From Oxalobacteraceae bacterium (GTDB lineage: Bacteria; Pseudomonadota; Gammaproteobacteria; Burkholderiales; Burkholderiaceae_D), in NCBI GenBank assembly GCA_021768485.1, contig JAIZVZ010000022.1, positions 1 through 49,015 on the forward strand: a stretch of DNA of 49,015 bases, written 5' to 3'. Position 1 is the stretch's first letter. The number at the start of each line of letters is the position of its first letter. Position numbers and translations under genes: made by a program. The notes beneath the pieces are model-generated. The model was not told where the DNA came from. It saw only the letters and a program-made list of their open reading frames with translations, and did no database searches. Shown piece after piece: positions 1 to 10,407 of this stretch.

Positions 1-1958
1 AGGTTGGCCAGCAGGTACGACCAGCGGGCTTCAACCTGCTGCAACAGGGCCTGCGCCTCATGTACGCGGTTTTCCAGCAGTTCTTCAGCGGGAATATCGT
101 CACCATCGACGTCCTCGCTCTTGCCCAGAGGCAGATTGCCCCGATCAAAGAAACCACGCAGCTCATCGACCAGCTGCAGCTTGTTCTTGAGCGACAACTC
201 GATGTTGATACGCTCGATGCCGTCGGTGTACTCGCCCATCCGGTCCAGCGGGATCACCACGTCTTCATTGATCTTGAAGGCATTGGTGTGCTTGGCGATG
301 GCAGCGGTCTTGGAGCGGTCCAGCCAGAATTTCTTGCGCGCCTCGGGGCTGACGGCAACAAACCCTTCGCCGACGCGGTTGTTGGCCATGCGCACCACTT
401 CGGAGGTGGCCTGGGCAACAGCGTTTTCGTCGTCGCCGACAATATCGCCGAACAGTGCCATCTTCGGAAGGACACCGCGCTTGGATTTGGTGGTATAGCC
501 GACGGCGCGCAGGTAGCGCTCGTCAAGGTGTTCCAGGCCAGCCAGGATAGCGCCGCCCTTGCGGGTTTCCGCATCCAGAAAATCCTTGATTTCGACGATC
601 GAAGGAATCGCATCGCGGGCCTGGCCGAAGAACTCCAGGCAAACCGTACGGGTATGCTTTGGCATCTTGTGCAGGATCCAGCGGGCCGACGTGATCAGAC
701 CATCGCAACCCTCTTTCTGCACACCGGGAAGGCCGGACAGGAACTTGTCCGTGACATCCTTGCCCAGTCCTTCCTTGCGGAACTTGCTGCCCGGGATCGT
801 CAGGGTCTCTACCTTGAAAGGCGCATTCTGCTGGCCCTTTTCGGCCGGATGCGTCCACTCGAGCTTGAACCTGGCCAGCGGCGCGTCGTGAATCTTGCCG
901 AGATTGTGGTCGATACGCGTGATGTCGAGCCAGTCGCCGTTCGGATCGACCATGCGCCACGACGCCAGATTGTCGAGCGCGGTGCCCCACAAGACGGCTT
1001 TTTTGCCGCCGGCATTCATGGCGATATTGCCGCCGATGCAAGAGGCCTCGGCCGAGGTCGGGTCGACCGCAAACACGAAGCCGGCGGCATCGGCCGCATC
1101 CGAGACGCGCTTGGTGACGACCCCGGCGCCCGAATGGATCGTCGCATACGGCTGCGTCAGGCCGGGCAGCACCGTCATCTCGACCGCGCCCAGCGTAATC
1201 AGTTTTTCGGTGTTGATGACGGCCGACAGCGGCGTCAGCGGAATCGCGCCGCCGGTATAACCGGTGCCGCCGCCGCGCGCGATGATGGTCAGGCCCAGTT
1301 CGATGCAGCCCTTGACCAGCCCGGCCATTTCGTCTTCGGTATCGGGGGTCAAGACCACGAACGGATATTCGACGCGCCAGTCGGTGGCGTCGGTGACGTG
1401 GGCCACGCGCGACATGCCGTCGAACTTGATATTGTGTTTTTCGGTGTAACGGCCCAGCACCTTGTGGGCGCGCTTGCGCAAATCATAAGTCTCGCGAAAA
1501 GACGTGGCAAACGCCTCGACCGCGTGGCGCGCCGCATCGAGCAAGACCGCCACATTTTCGCTGCGCTGCCGGGCCACGGCCTGCTCGAGCTCGCCGCTCT
1601 CGGGCGCCAGATCGACCGCCAGCCGCCGTTTGTCGACTTCGGCCAGGCGGTGATTGAGGGCGTCGATCAAATCCTGGCGCCGCTTCGGATTGTCGAGCAA
1701 ATCGTCTTGCAGATAGGGATTGCGGCGCACCACCCAGATATCGCCGAGCACTTCATAGAGCATGCGCGCCGAACGCCCCGTCTGGCGCACCCCGCGCAAC
1801 TGGTCCAGCAATTGCCAGGAAGCGTCGCCCAGCAGGCGGATCACGATTTCGCGGTCCGAAAACGACGTATAGTTGTACGGAATTTCGCGCAAGCGAGTCG
1901 GCGCGGCGCCATTCGGCGTGTCGCTCAGCAAGGCTTGGATATGTGCGAGGGCATTCAT
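1..1958 (-). CDS. Large FAD-linked oxidoreductase, DUF3683/GlcD-like (partial; C-terminus outside window)
   Basis: Only the first 652 codons are in the window; the frame is open to base 1. The protein starts [14 protein letters not shown] first region of about 120 residues matches what I know as the DUF3683 N-terminal domain of very long (about 1200-1300 aa) betaproteobacterial FAD/Fe-S oxidoreductases. Next comes a GlcD/lactate-dehydrogenase-type FAD domain (FAD_binding_4) with the loop [13 protein letters not shown] and, further on, [23 protein letters not shown]-oxidase C-terminal region begins before the window edge. Family members usually end in ferredoxin and cysteine-rich (CCG) domains that would accept electrons, but these cannot be checked here. 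The likely role is membrane-associated oxidation of a 2-hydroxyacid such as D-lactate or glycolate; the substrate is inferred. Start: the first ATG at 1958. An alternative ATG at 1954 is out of frame. The AT-rich gap up to 2172 probably holds its promoter. Confidence 0.85.
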   Translation of the reverse strand, partial: MNALAHIQALLSDTPNGAAPTRLREIPYNYTSFSDREIVIRLLGDASWQLLDQLRGVRQTGRSARMLYEVLGDIWVVRRNPYLQDDLLDNPKRRQDLIDALNHRLAEVDKRRLAVDLAPESGELEQAVARQRSENVAVLLDAARHAVEAFATSFRETYDLRKRAHKVLGRYTEKHNIKFDGMSRVAHVTDATDWRVEYPFVVLTPDTEDEMAGLVKGCIELGLTIIARGGGTGYTGGAIPLTPLSAVINTEKLITLGAVEMTVLPGLTQPYATIHSGAGVVTKRVSDAADAAGFVFAVDPTSAEASCIGGNIAMNAGGKKAVLWGTALDNLASWRMVDPNGDWLDITRIDHNLGKIHDAPLARFKLEWTHPAEKGQQNAPFKVETLTIPGSKFRKEGLGKDVTDKFLSGLPGVQKEGCDGLITSARWILHKMPKHTRTVCLEFFGQARDAIPSIVEIKDFLDAETRKGGAILAGLEHLDERYLRAVGYTTKSKRGVLPKMALFGDIVGDDENAVAQATSEVVRMANNRVGEGFVAVSPEARKKFWLDRSKTAAIAKHTNAFKINEDVVIPLDRMGEYTDGIERINIELSLKNKLQLVDELRGFFDRGNLPLGKSEDVDGDDIPAEELLENRVHEAQALLQQVEARWSYLLAN

Positions 1959-2172
1959 GTGCTGACTTTGGCTCGATACTAAAAAGTCATTTTAGCGTAT
2001 TGCGCCGTGGCGCGCCCTATCAACCTCGCATCTTCAACTGCCATCCGGCGCCTTTTCCGCCGCCGCCGCACCGTTTTTGTGCAAAATATAATATTGAAAA
2101 TTGCGTTAATTTTGCTTTTTATTTATAAATAACTGCAGAGTACAGAATTTTATTCTTGGCAAGCCGGCATTT

Positions 2173-2664
2173 TCAACCCAATATATTGGCGACCTGCCGC
2201 CAGAAACCGTCGGGCACGAACAGCAGCAAGGACGTCACGAGCAGATAGCGCAGCCCCTTGCCGATTGCCATATACATCACACTGGGCCAAAACGGCAGTT
2301 GCAGCCAGCCGGCCAGCGTGCACATCGGATCGCCGACCACGGGCAGCCACGACAGCAGCATGCTCTTGGGGCCAAAACGCTGCAGCAAGGAAAACCAGCG
2401 GCTTTCGCGCTCGCGCGCAAACGTCTTTTTGGCCTGCTGCCCCATCCAGTAATCGACAATGCCGCCCAGCGTATTGCCGAGCGTGGCCACGGCCATCACC
2501 GGCCAGAACAAACCGGGATTGGCCTTGGCGACGGCAAACACGGCCGGTTCCGAACCCATCGGAATCAGGGTCGCCGAAATCAGGCTGATGATGAAAACCG
2601 AAGTCAGACCGACGGCCGGCGCGGCCACCAGCTGCAAGAGCCACGCAACGAAAAGTTCAATCAT
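2173..2664 (-). CDS. YqaA/DedA-like small integral membrane protein
   Basis: A 163-residue protein made mostly of hydrophobic helices (about residues 1-35, 45-70, 95-120 and 130-155). It carries the polar loop ISATLIPMGSEPAV and the segment GNTLGGIVDYWMG that characterise the YqaA branch of the DedA/VTT (SNARE-associated) superfamily. DedA relatives are linked to lipid flipping and membrane homeostasis; YqaA itself has no firm biochemical role that I know of. Its length fits the short YqaA family. It starts with ATG at 2664 and is divergent from ilvA, sharing a 181-bp intergenic region. It is separated by 214 AT-rich bases from the oxidoreductase start on the same strand, so the two are probably transcribed separately. 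Confidence 0.85.
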   Translation of the reverse strand: MIELFVAWLLQLVAAPAVGLTSVFIISLISATLIPMGSEPAVFAVAKANPGLFWPVMAVATLGNTLGGIVDYWMGQQAKKTFARERESRWFSLLQRFGPKSMLLSWLPVVGDPMCTLAGWLQLPFWPSVMYMAIGKGLRYLLVTSLLLFVPDGFWRQVANILG

Positions 2665-2698
2665 GTATCGGTTCGCACCATCGCTAAAAAACGTCCAT

Positions 2699-2704
2699 TA
2701 TAAT
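2699..2704 (+). promoter_or_regulatory. Possible -10 element upstream of ilvA
   Basis: A perfect TATAAT lies 142 bases before the ilvA ATG, in the divergent gap with the yqaA-like gene. No good -35 is seen at 16-18 bases. It is therefore a weak candidate promoter for ilvA. Confidence 0.3.
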
Positions 2705-2845
2705 GATTGCTTGGAATAAAACGCGCCCACCCCACGCGCGTCACGCTTTGCCGGGTCACAAGCCGCGACGACAAACACTACCATGCAGACACCACCCTGC
2801 CGCCGTTTTGGCATCCGCACTCCGCACTCTTGATTGAAGCAGACC

Positions 2846-4381
2846 ATGACCACTGATTATCTGAAGAAAATTCTGACCGCGCGCGTCTACGACGTCGCCT
2901 TTGAAACCCCGCTCGAACTGGCGCCGACGCTGTCGGCCTCGACCGCCAACAAGATTTACCTCAAGCGCGAAGACATGCAGAGCGTGTTCAGCTTCAAGCT
3001 GCGCGGCGCCTACAACAAGATGGCGCACCTGACGCCGGGCCAGCTGCAGCGCGGCGTCATCTGCGCCTCGGCCGGCAACCATGCGCAAGGCGTGGCGCTG
3101 GGCGCCGCCAAACTCGGCACGCGGGCCATGATCGTCATGCCGACCACCACGCCGCAAGTAAAAGTCGATGCCGTGCGCGCGCGCGGCGGCGCCAGCGTCG
3201 AAGTGGTGCTGTTTGGCGAATCGTTTACCGAAGCCTACAACCACGCGCTGACGCTCGAAAAACAGCACAAACTGACTTTTGTCCACCCGTTCGACGACCC
3301 TGACGTGATCGCCGGCCAGGGCACCATCGGCATGGAGATCCTGCGCCAGCATTCCGGCCCGATCCACGCCATTTTCGTGGCCATCGGCGGCGGCGGCCTG
3401 ATTGCCGGGATTGCCGCCTACGTCAAGCAGATTCGTCCCGATATCAAGATCATCGGCGTGCAAAGCGTCGATTCGGATGCGATGGCGCAAAGCCTGAAGG
3501 CCGGTCAGCGCGTCACGCTGGCCGACGTCGGCCTGTTTTCCGACGGCACCGCCGTCAAGCTGGTCGGCGAGGAAACCTTCCGCCTGGCCCAGCTGTATGT
3601 CGACGAGATCGTGATCGTCGATACCGATGCCATTTGCGCCGCCATCAAGGATGTGTTCCAGGACACGCGCTCGATTCTGGAGCCGTCGGGCGCGCTGGCG
3701 GTGGCCGGCGCCAAAGCCTATATCGAGCGCTCGGCGCTGTCGAAAAAGCCGATCGTCGGCGAGACCCTGGTCACCGTCGCCTGCGGCGCCAACATGAATT
3801 TCGACCGCCTGCACTTTGTCACCGAGCGGGCCGAGATCGGCGAGGCGCGCGAAGCCTTGTTTGCAATCACCATCCCCGAACAGCGCGGCAGCTTCAAGCG
3901 TTTTTGCGAATTGATCGGGCCGCGCAACGTGACCGAGTTCAATTACCGCATCAGCGACGAACAACAGGCCCACCTGTTTGTCGGCATGCATATCAGCAAC
4001 CGCGACGAACCGGGCCAGATCACCCGCACCTTCCAGCAAAACGGCTTTACGACACTCGACCTGACGCACGATGAACTGGCCAAGCTGCACATTCGCCATC
4101 TGGTCGGCGGCAAGAGTGCACTGGCGCAAAATGAATTGCTGTATCGCTTTGAATTTCCCGAGCGGCCCGGCGCGCTGCTGCGTTTTTTAAATAGCATGGC
4201 CCCGAACTGGAATATTTCGCTATTTCATTACCGTAACGAGGGCGGCGACGTCGGCCACATCCTGGTCGGCATGCAAGTACCGGCCGAGGATATGGATGCC
4301 TTCCGCCAATCGCTGGCGCAGCTCGGTTACCGCTATTGGGACGAAAGCAACAATCCGGTTTATACCTTGTTTCTCGGTTAA
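2846..4381 (+). CDS. ilvA: Threonine ammonia-lyase (threonine deaminase), biosynthetic, long form
   Basis: This enzyme converts threonine to 2-oxobutanoate and ammonia, the first committed step of isoleucine synthesis. The product is 511 residues, the usual length of the long regulated form. The PLP-dependent catalytic domain covers about residues 1-320. It has the Schiff-base lysine in SFKLRGAY (K51), the phosphate-binding loop SAGNHAQG and the glycine run IGGGGLIAG. Two C-terminal ACT-like regulatory domains follow: one from EALFAITIPEQRG and one from LLYRFEFPERPGA. These normally bind isoleucine and valine. I chose the ATG at 2846 over the in-frame TTG four codons upstream. A GC-rich hairpin followed by TTTT lies downstream, so it is probably monocistronic. 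Confidence 0.96.
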   Translation: MTTDYLKKILTARVYDVAFETPLELAPTLSASTANKIYLKREDMQSVFSFKLRGAYNKMAHLTPGQLQRGVICASAGNHAQGVALGAAKLGTRAMIVMPTTTPQVKVDAVRARGGASVEVVLFGESFTEAYNHALTLEKQHKLTFVHPFDDPDVIAGQGTIGMEILRQHSGPIHAIFVAIGGGGLIAGIAAYVKQIRPDIKIIGVQSVDSDAMAQSLKAGQRVTLADVGLFSDGTAVKLVGEETFRLAQLYVDEIVIVDTDAICAAIKDVFQDTRSILEPSGALAVAGAKAYIERSALSKKPIVGETLVTVACGANMNFDRLHFVTERAEIGEAREALFAITIPEQRGSFKRFCELIGPRNVTEFNYRISDEQQAHLFVGMHISNRDEPGQITRTFQQNGFTTLDLTHDELAKLHIRHLVGGKSALAQNELLYRFEFPERPGALLRFLNSMAPNWNISLFHYRNEGGDVGHILVGMQVPAEDMDAFRQSLAQLGYRYWDESNNPVYTLFLG

Positions 4382-4438
4382 TCCCGCAAGGTTTGCGGCG
4401 CTGTCAGCGCAGATAGCGTGGGATAATAGCGGTTTGCT

Positions 4439-4486
4439 GGCCGCCGCCCGCCCCGGCACCGCCGAGCGGGCCGGGCGGCCGCTTTT
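4439..4486 (+). terminator. Probable rho-independent terminator after ilvA
   Basis: An imperfect, very GC-rich hairpin (GGCCGCC... paired with ...GGGCGGCC) is followed by GCTTTT. It lies between ilvA and queF and overlaps the queF leader, so it could also attenuate queF. Confidence 0.45.
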
Positions 4487-4513
4487 CACCGATTACTTTT
4501 TACGCTTAAAACC

Positions 4514-5338
4514 ATGTCCGCAGACCAGTCACCGCTCGGCAAACCGAGTTCTTACATCAGCAATTACACGCCGACGCTCCTGTTTCCGATTGCGCGCCAG
4601 GAAAAACGCGCCGAACTCGGTTTGACGGGCCGCTTGCCGTTTTTCGGCGTCGATATCTGGAACGCCTATGAGATTTCATGGCTCAATTTGCGCGGCAAGC
4701 CGCAGATTGCCATCGCGACCATCACGGTACCGGCCGACTCGCCCAATATCGTCGAATCGAAGTCGTTCAAACTGTACCTCAATTCCTTCAATCAGACCAA
4801 GCTGACCGGGCCCGATGCCTTGCTACACCTGCTGCAGACAGATCTGTCGCAAGCCGTGGGCGCCACCGTGCACATCAAATTGATTCCGCAAGACGCGTTT
4901 TCGACGCAAGGCCTGGGCGAACTCGACGGCTTGCTGCTCGACCGCCTCGACATCGACGTCAGCACATATTCGCCAGCGCCGGAATTGCTCAGCGCGGCGC
5001 ACGACGCGGCACCGGTCGACGAAACACTGGTCTCGCATTTATTGAAATCGAATTGCCTGGTCACCGGCCAGCCCGACTGGGGCAGCGTGCAAATCCAGTA
5101 CGTCGGCCCGCAAATCAACCAGGAAAATCTGTTGCGCTACCTGATAGGTTTTCGCGAACATAATGAATTTCACGAACAATGCGTCGAGCGTATTTTTGTC
5201 GACATCATGCGCCAGTGCCAACCGCAAAAACTGGCCGTCTATGCCCGCTATACGCGGCGCGGCGGACTCGACATCAATCCATGGCGATCGAATTTTTCGG
5301 GGCCGGCGCCGGTCAATATCCGGACTGCCCGGCAATAA
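4514..5338 (+). CDS. queF: NADPH-dependent 7-cyano-7-deazaguanine (preQ0) reductase, long type
   Basis: QueF reduces the nitrile of preQ0 to the amine of preQ1, the last free-base step of queuosine tRNA-modification synthesis. At 274 residues it is the two-lobed E. coli-like (YqcD) form rather than the short Bacillus form. Visible signatures are the substrate-binding [10 protein letters not shown] (E81) in the first lobe and, in the second, the nucleophilic cysteine in [13 protein letters not shown] (C181) with the proton-donor aspartate D188. The end carries the typical [13 protein letters not shown] and [16 protein letters not shown]. The ATG at 4514 gives the expected N-terminus. Downstream is a 520-bp gap before ptsN. 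Confidence 0.96.
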   Translation: MSADQSPLGKPSSYISNYTPTLLFPIARQEKRAELGLTGRLPFFGVDIWNAYEISWLNLRGKPQIAIATITVPADSPNIVESKSFKLYLNSFNQTKLTGPDALLHLLQTDLSQAVGATVHIKLIPQDAFSTQGLGELDGLLLDRLDIDVSTYSPAPELLSAAHDAAPVDETLVSHLLKSNCLVTGQPDWGSVQIQYVGPQINQENLLRYLIGFREHNEFHEQCVERIFVDIMRQCQPQKLAVYARYTRRGGLDINPWRSNFSGPAPVNIRTARQ

Positions 5339-5784
5339 AGACGCGATAGACATCATGCCGGCGGTGGCAATACATTTGACGCGCATCACATCGCCGCGCG
5401 GCATCAAAGAAGGGCTGTTGACTCGCCGCGCCGATCGGCCTACCGTAAAAGCGGCGTCTTGCCGGCGTCCGACACGCAGCGGCGCTCTGTCCGACGCCAT
5501 CCAGCATGCCCTCCCCCTGATCAGCCGATACGTGCGAGCCCGGAGTGGTCCGGGCCGCGAGGCGCACGACGCCGGTCTATTTTGCCTGTCTGCAAAGATC
5601 GTCGACAGCATGGAAACATGCCGTTGTTTTCCATGGTTTCGACCGCATATGGATTGCGTGGAATGGCTTTGAGAAATACATACTTATATGTACTATGTGA
5701 GAATACACGCAATGATTTTTCCATTTACATAACGTATATTTACTCGAAGAAAGTGAAATGTCGCGCCGTAATTGAGTTTTCGTA
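5339..5784. other. Intergenic region between queF and the ptsN promoter
   Basis: I see no convincing gene in these bases: the open frames here have unlikely composition and no family resemblance. Two structures are visible. A 7-bp hairpin lies at 5538-5555 (GCCCGGA/TCCGGGC) without a T tract. A short palindrome TACATA-CTTA-TATGTA lies at 5677-5692 in an AT-rich patch (5670-5760) upstream of the ptsN promoter. The left part is GC-rich like coding DNA and could be a decayed gene. Confidence 0.5.
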
Positions 5785-5812
5785 TTGCGCTGGACATCAG
5801 GGAGCCTATAAT
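5785..5812 (+). promoter_or_regulatory. Sigma70-type promoter for ptsN-hprK-rapZ
   Basis: TTGCGC (5785-5790), a 16-base spacer and a perfect TATAAT (5807-5812). It ends 47 bases before the ptsN ATG. The palindrome at 5677-5692 lies about 95 bases further upstream and could bind an activator. Confidence 0.6.
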
Positions 5813-5859
5813 TCCGCTCGGAAGCCAGCTTTGTGCGCCGCACCATTTCGTGATGTGTT

Positions 5860-6330
5860 ATGACCAACCTTAGCAAAATATTATTGCCTGACAACGTATT
5901 GCTTGATCTGGAAGTCTCCAGCAAAAAGCGCGCCTTTGAACAGGCTGGCTTGATCTTTGAAAATAATTGCGCCATTGCCCGCTCTCTTGTCAGCGATAAT
6001 CTGTTCGCCCGCGAACGGGCCGGCTCGACCGGACTCGGCCACGGGGTCGCGGTGCCGCACGGCCGCATCAAAGGTCTGAAAGCGCCGCTGGCCGCCTTTG
6101 TGCGCCTGGCCGAAGCGATTCCCTTCGAGTCGCCCGATGGGCAACCGGTCAAACTGCTGTTTTTTTTGTTAATTCCCGATCATGTCACGCAACAGCATCT
6201 GGAAATCTTGTCGGAAATCGCCGAGATGTTTTCCGAAGCCGGTTTCCGCACCTTGCTGACCAATGATCCCGATCCAAAAGCGGTGCATGCCCACATCGTC
6301 AACTGGCAACCAAGCCTGCGCAGCGCATAA
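5860..6330 (+). CDS. ptsN: PTS IIA-like nitrogen-regulatory protein (EIIA-Ntr)
   Basis: A 156-residue PTS EIIA type-2 (mannitol/fructose-type) domain. The phosphorylatable histidine is H67 in GVAVPHGRIKG. EIIA-Ntr is the terminal phosphoacceptor of the nitrogen PTS (EI-Ntr to NPr to EIIA-Ntr). It does not transport sugar but regulates potassium uptake, central metabolism and stress responses by binding partner proteins. It heads a block with hprK and rapZ and has its own promoter at 5785-5812. The 50-base gap to hprK suggests cotranscription. In most Burkholderiales ptsN directly follows hpf; here hpf lies 27 kb away at 33357. Confidence 0.95.
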   Translation: MTNLSKILLPDNVLLDLEVSSKKRAFEQAGLIFENNCAIARSLVSDNLFARERAGSTGLGHGVAVPHGRIKGLKAPLAAFVRLAEAIPFESPDGQPVKLLFFLLIPDHVTQQHLEILSEIAEMFSEAGFRTLLTNDPDPKAVHAHIVNWQPSLRSA

Positions 6331-6380
6331 TCTGCACTTTGCCGCGCCCACTTTAGAATCAGAGAATCAGGCCTGTGACC

Positions 6381-7322
6381 ATGATACAAACTTCGCTCTC
6401 CATCCAGCGCGTCTACGACGATAACCGCGATAGCCTGCAGCTCGGCTGGTTCGCCGGTTTTCCCGGCGGCGAACGCTTGATTTCGGGCGACACGGCCTCG
6501 GCCGCCGACCAGGTCGGCCATCTGAACCTGATCCATCCGGGCCGCATCCAGGTCTTCGGCCACCAGGAAATCAATTATTACCAGCGCCTGCACAAGGAAT
6601 CGCGCAGCCACCACATCCAGGAACTGGTCGCCGGCGGCCCGCCGGCGCTGATCATCGCGCAGGGGCTGGAAACGCCGCAAGACATCCTGGCCATTTGCGA
6701 CGAAAAAAACATTCCGCTGTTTTCGACGCCGCTGCCGGCTGCGCAAGTGATCGATTTCCTGCGCGTCTATCTGTCCAAAAAGCTGGCGCAGCGCATCATC
6801 ATGCACGGCGTATTCATGGATGTGCTCGGCGTGGGCGTGCTGATCACCGGCGACTCGGGCCTCGGCAAGAGCGAGCTCGGCCTCGAACTGATTTCACGCA
6901 GTCACGGCCTGGTGGCCGATGACGCCGTCGAGTTTTCGCGCATCGCGCCGAACATGATCGAAGGCCGCTGTCCGGCCCTGCTGCAAAACCTGCTCGAGGT
7001 GCGCGGGCTCGGCCTGCTCGATATCAAAGCCATTTTCGGCGAAACCGCGGTGCGCCGCAAAATGCGGCTCAAGCTGATCGTGCACCTGGTGCGGCGCGGC
7101 GCGCTCGAAGAAGAAGTCGAGCGCCTGCCCTTCTTTTTCCCGACCGAAGACGTGCTGGGCCTGGCCATTCGCAAAGTCGTCATTCCGGTGGCGGCCGGGC
7201 GCAATATCGCGGTCTTGCTGGAGGCGGCGGTACGCAATACCATTTTGCAGCTGCGCGGCATCGACACGCTGCAGGAATTCATGGAACGCCAGCGGCTGGC
7301 GATGAGTTCGGACGACAATTAA
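6381..7322 (+). CDS. hprK: HPr kinase/phosphorylase
   Basis: HprK phosphorylates and dephosphorylates a regulatory serine of HPr-type proteins. The product is 313 residues with an N-terminal MurF-like domain (about 1-130) and a C-terminal kinase domain. The P-loop is GDSGLGKS (157-164), H142 lies in [13 protein letters not shown], and the family signature [19 protein letters not shown] follows. In proteobacteria it sits with ptsN and rapZ, and its target is an HPr-like protein encoded elsewhere. I use the ATG at 6381 because it gives the usual N-terminus; a GTG two codons upstream (6375) is in frame. Confidence 0.95.
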   Translation: MIQTSLSIQRVYDDNRDSLQLGWFAGFPGGERLISGDTASAADQVGHLNLIHPGRIQVFGHQEINYYQRLHKESRSHHIQELVAGGPPALIIAQGLETPQDILAICDEKNIPLFSTPLPAAQVIDFLRVYLSKKLAQRIIMHGVFMDVLGVGVLITGDSGLGKSELGLELISRSHGLVADDAVEFSRIAPNMIEGRCPALLQNLLEVRGLGLLDIKAIFGETAVRRKMRLKLIVHLVRRGALEEEVERLPFFFPTEDVLGLAIRKVVIPVAAGRNIAVLLEAAVRNTILQLRGIDTLQEFMERQRLAMSSDDN

Positions 7323-7405
7323 GCGCCGCATCCCGGCGCGAAGCATCGGCCGCCATGGCGGCCGCAGACGCTGCAATCTAACCTGCAATTGCTATCATTG
7401 AGACT

Positions 7406-8266
7406 ATGAGAATCGTTCTGATCACTGGCATTTCCGGCTCCGGCAAATCGGTGGCCCTGAACGTCCTGGAAGACGCCGGCTACTACTGCGTCGACAATCT
7501 GCCGCCGAGCCTGCTGTCGAATCTGGTCACCACGCTCAAGGAGGCCGGCACCAGCGCCCTGGCGGTGGCCATGGATGCGCGCGGCACCAGCAATCTGGGC
7601 GGCCTGCCCGGCGATATCTGCAAATTGCGCGACGCCGGCCATATCGTCAAGGTCATTTTCCTGACTGCCAATACGCATTCGCTGGTAGCGCGCTTTTCGG
7701 AAACGCGGCGCAGCCATCCGCTGTCGCACCGCTTGCGACCGGAGCACAACCCGGCCGGACGCCGCACGCTGATCGAATGCATTCTGGAAGAGCGCGAAAT
7801 TCTTGGCGCCATCGAAAAGCTCGGCCATGTGATCGACACGTCGGATTTGAGCGCCAATAAACTGCGCGCCTGGGTCAAGGAACTGATCGATACCGAACAT
7901 GCGCCGCTGACCCTGTTTTTCGAATCGTTCGCGTTCAAGCTCGGCGTGCCGCTCGATGCCGATTTCGTGTTCGACGTGCGGGCCCTGCCGAACCCCTATT
8001 ACGACGCCGATCTGCGGCCGCTGACCGGGCGCGACGAGCCGGTCATCGCTTTTCTCGAAGCGCAGCCGAACGTCGGCGAACTATACGGCGACATCCGCGC
8101 CTTCGTCGAAAAATGGCTGCCCTCGTTCAAGAACGACAACCGCAGCTATCTGACGATCGCCCTCGGCTGCACCGGCGGCCAGCACCGTTCGGTCTACATG
8201 GCGCAGCGCCTGGCCCAGTATTTCCAGAAAACCGAATCGGTCGTGCTGCGCCACCGCGAGCTATAG
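7406..8266 (+). CDS. rapZ: RNase adapter protein RapZ (YvcJ family NTPase)
   Basis: A 286-residue P-loop protein with Walker A GISGSGKS (residues 8-15) directly at the N-terminus. It has the conserved C-terminal signature [22 protein letters not shown]. In enterobacteria RapZ presents the sRNA GlmZ to RNase E and senses glucosamine-6-phosphate. Outside them the family is an ATP/GTP-binding protein with an RNA-binding C-terminal domain, and its exact role in betaproteobacteria is not settled. It lies 83 bases after hprK on the same strand and converges with mutY. I see no strong terminator between rapZ and mutY. Confidence 0.94.
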   Translation: MRIVLITGISGSGKSVALNVLEDAGYYCVDNLPPSLLSNLVTTLKEAGTSALAVAMDARGTSNLGGLPGDICKLRDAGHIVKVIFLTANTHSLVARFSETRRSHPLSHRLRPEHNPAGRRTLIECILEEREILGAIEKLGHVIDTSDLSANKLRAWVKELIDTEHAPLTLFFESFAFKLGVPLDADFVFDVRALPNPYYDADLRPLTGRDEPVIAFLEAQPNVGELYGDIRAFVEKWLPSFKNDNRSYLTIALGCTGGQHRSVYMAQRLAQYFQKTESVVLRHREL

Positions 8267-8306
8267 ATTCGGCCGATCACTCCGGACAACCAGTCCGCGC
8301 TGCAGA

Positions 8307-9404
8307 TTACAGGTCGCGCATCACTTCCAGTAGCAGCTTCTTGACCGGCGCCGGCAATCCGGCCTGCGCGATCTGATCGGCCGCCAGCCACACGGTCTCG
8401 TCTTCGGCGGCATAGGCATGGCGCCCTGCCAGCGTGATCCGGTACGGCACCACCTGCAATTTGAAATGCGTGAACACGTGCGCAAATGCCGGCAGGCGCA
8501 GACTGCTGCCGAATCTGCCGAAACGCGCCACCTTGCGTTCCAGTGCGCCCTGCACATCCACCTCCTCGCGGATGCCCGGCTGATGGCCGTCCAGCTCCGG
8601 CAGCGAAAGCAGGCCGCCCCAGATGCCGGTGGCCGGACGCCGCTCGAGCAAGACCTGGGCGCGATCGATAATGACCAGCATGGTCGCCGATTTCAGCGGC
8701 ACGGCTTTTTTGGGTTTGCGTACCGGCAGTTCTGCGGTGCGGCCGCTGGCCAGCGCCAGGCAGCGCGCAGCCAGCGGGCAGCGCGGGCAGGCCGGCTGGC
8801 TGCGCGTGCACAGCGTGGCGCCCAAATCCATCAGGCCTTGCGTGTAAGCCTCGATACCTGCCTGCGGCAACAGCGCCTCGGCGGTTTGCCACAAGGCGTT
8901 CTCGACGGCCTTCACGCCGGGGTATTCGTCAATGCCGAATACGCGCGCAAAGACGCGCTTGACGTTGCCGTCGAGGATGGCCGCGCGCGTGCCATAGGCG
9001 AAGGCACTGATGGCGGCTGCGGTCGAGCGGCCGATGCCCGGCAGCTCGGCCAGCAATAGCGGATCGGCCGGAAAAACGCCGCCATGTTCGCTGACCACGC
9101 GCTGCGCGCAGCGGTGCAGATTGCGGGCCCGCGAATAATAGCCAAGCCCGGCCCAGCAAGCCATGACGTCGTCGGCCGATGCCGCCGCCAACGCCGCGAC
9201 ATCGGGAAAGCGCGCAAGAAAACGCGCGTAATAAGGAATGACGGCCGTCACCTGGGTTTGCTGCAGCATGATTTCGGATAGCCAGACGCGGTAGGCATCG
9301 CGCGTGTTTTGCCAGGGCAGCGCATGCCGGCCATGCGCCACTTGCCAGTCGATGACGGCGCGCGAAAAGGCAGGATCGGCAAGCGCAACAGGATCGATCG
9401 TCAT
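8307..9404 (-). CDS. mutY: Adenine DNA glycosylase (A:8-oxoG mismatch repair)
   Basis: MutY removes adenine mispaired with 8-oxoguanine. The product is 365 residues. It has the HhH-GPD fold with the catalytic glutamate in [10 protein letters not shown] (E44), the helix-hairpin-helix [12 protein letters not shown] and the catalytic aspartate in LDGNVKR (D145). The [4Fe-4S] cluster ligands are C199-x6-C206-x2-C209-x5-C215. A C-terminal NUDIX-like domain (about 235-360) reads 8-oxoG. The start is the ATG at 9404. It overlaps the mutM stop by four bases (ATGA), so the two are translationally coupled. The frame stays open upstream through mutM, but that extension has no homology. Confidence 0.96.
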   Translation of the reverse strand: MTIDPVALADPAFSRAVIDWQVAHGRHALPWQNTRDAYRVWLSEIMLQQTQVTAVIPYYARFLARFPDVAALAAASADDVMACWAGLGYYSRARNLHRCAQRVVSEHGGVFPADPLLLAELPGIGRSTAAAISAFAYGTRAAILDGNVKRVFARVFGIDEYPGVKAVENALWQTAEALLPQAGIEAYTQGLMDLGATLCTRSQPACPRCPLAARCLALASGRTAELPVRKPKKAVPLKSATMLVIIDRAQVLLERRPATGIWGGLLSLPELDGHQPGIREEVDVQGALERKVARFGRFGSSLRLPAFAHVFTHFKLQVVPYRITLAGRHAYAAEDETVWLAADQIAQAGLPAPVKKLLLEVMRDL

Positions 9405-10261
9405 GTCTGGCAGCGCACGCAATAAAAGGTCGAGCGCTGGCCTTGCGTAATCTGGCGTACCGGCGCGCCGCACACGCGGCACGGCAGTCCGGCGCGGTCG
9501 TAGACAAAATACGATTGCTGGAAATAGCCGCTTTGGCCGTCGGCACCGACGAAATCGCGCAAGGTGCTGCCGCCCTGCTCGATGGCCGCGGCCAGGATTT
9601 CGCGAATCGCCTGCGCCAGTTTTTCGTAACGCGCCAGACCGATTTTTTTGGCCGGGGTCTTCGGATTGATTCCCGCGCGAAACAGGCTTTCCGAGGCATA
9701 GATATTGCCGACCCCGACCACGATATCGCCGGCCAGCAGCACCTGCTTGATCGGCGCGGCCCGCGTGCGGCTCTGGCGATGCAATAACTGCGCCGAAAAA
9801 CCGGCTTGCAGCGGTTCGACGCCGAGGCCGCGCAGCAGCGCATGATTGTCGGGGGCGCCATCGGCGGCGGCATGCCACAGGACGGCGCCGAAACGGCGGG
9901 CATCGGTCAGGCGCATCGCCTGCCATATTCCGCCATCAGCGCGGCCGCCATGTTCCGGCACGGCGTCGATCACCAGATCGAAATGGTCATGCTTTTGCGC
10001 CGGCGTATCGAAGGGCAGAATGCGCAAATGCCCCGACATGCCCAGATGGACGATCAGCGTGCCGTGGTCGAAGCCGATCAGCAGGTATTTGCCGCGCCGC
10101 CCGGTCGAGCGAATCGTGCGGCCGGCCAGAAGCCGGGCCAGGTCGGCCGGAAACGGCCAGCGCAGGCCGGCCCGGCGCAAGACGACTTGCTGGACGACGC
10201 GGCCTTCCAGGTACGGGGCGACGCCGCGGCGGGTCACTTCGACTTCGGGCAGTTCGGGCAT
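9401..10261 (-). CDS. mutM: Formamidopyrimidine-DNA glycosylase (8-oxoG glycosylase)
   Basis: This bifunctional glycosylase/AP lyase excises 8-oxoguanine and formamidopyrimidines opposite cytosine. It is 286 residues and begins [14 protein letters not shown], with the N-terminal proline nucleophile and E3 intact. The conserved lysine lies in GRRGKYLL, and the helix-two-turn-helix region holds [17 protein letters not shown]. The C-terminal zinc finger CxxC-x16-CxxC is present (CRVC ... CVRC). It pairs functionally with mutY, downstream in the same two-gene operon. It is divergent from the TPR lipoprotein gene across 146 bp that probably holds both promoters. Confidence 0.97.
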   Translation of the reverse strand: MPELPEVEVTRRGVAPYLEGRVVQQVVLRRAGLRWPFPADLARLLAGRTIRSTGRRGKYLLIGFDHGTLIVHLGMSGHLRILPFDTPAQKHDHFDLVIDAVPEHGGRADGGIWQAMRLTDARRFGAVLWHAAADGAPDNHALLRGLGVEPLQAGFSAQLLHRQSRTRAAPIKQVLLAGDIVVGVGNIYASESLFRAGINPKTPAKKIGLARYEKLAQAIREILAAAIEQGGSTLRDFVGADGQSGYFQQSYFVYDRAGLPCRVCGAPVRQITQGQRSTFYCVRCQT

Positions 10262-10407
10262 AAGGACTCAGTGTCAATTCATTAAAAAAATAACAAAATA
10301 TGGTGCCGCCTACGATTTTGGCGAGGCGTTGTACACTTCAGCCGCACTTCGCCAGCACTTCACCGCGCGTTCAGCGTAAAATTGCCCTTTGATTGGACCG
10401 CCCGAAT

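Noticed and set aside
60-1982. A 640-codon open frame on the plus strand
   Set aside because: It is antisense to the FAD oxidoreductase, whose minus-strand frame has clear domains and a proper start; GC-rich DNA often gives such mirror frames.
2756-4129. A 457-codon minus-strand frame opposite ilvA
   Set aside because: Mirror frame of ilvA; no family resemblance.
5163-5672. A 169-codon frame overlapping the end of queF
   Set aside because: Half of it lies inside queF in another frame; the rest has no resemblance to a protein family.
8307-9926. Long form of MutY reaching into mutM
   Set aside because: The extension is simply the mutM sequence in another frame; the ATGA-coupled start at 9404 gives the normal MutY N-terminus.
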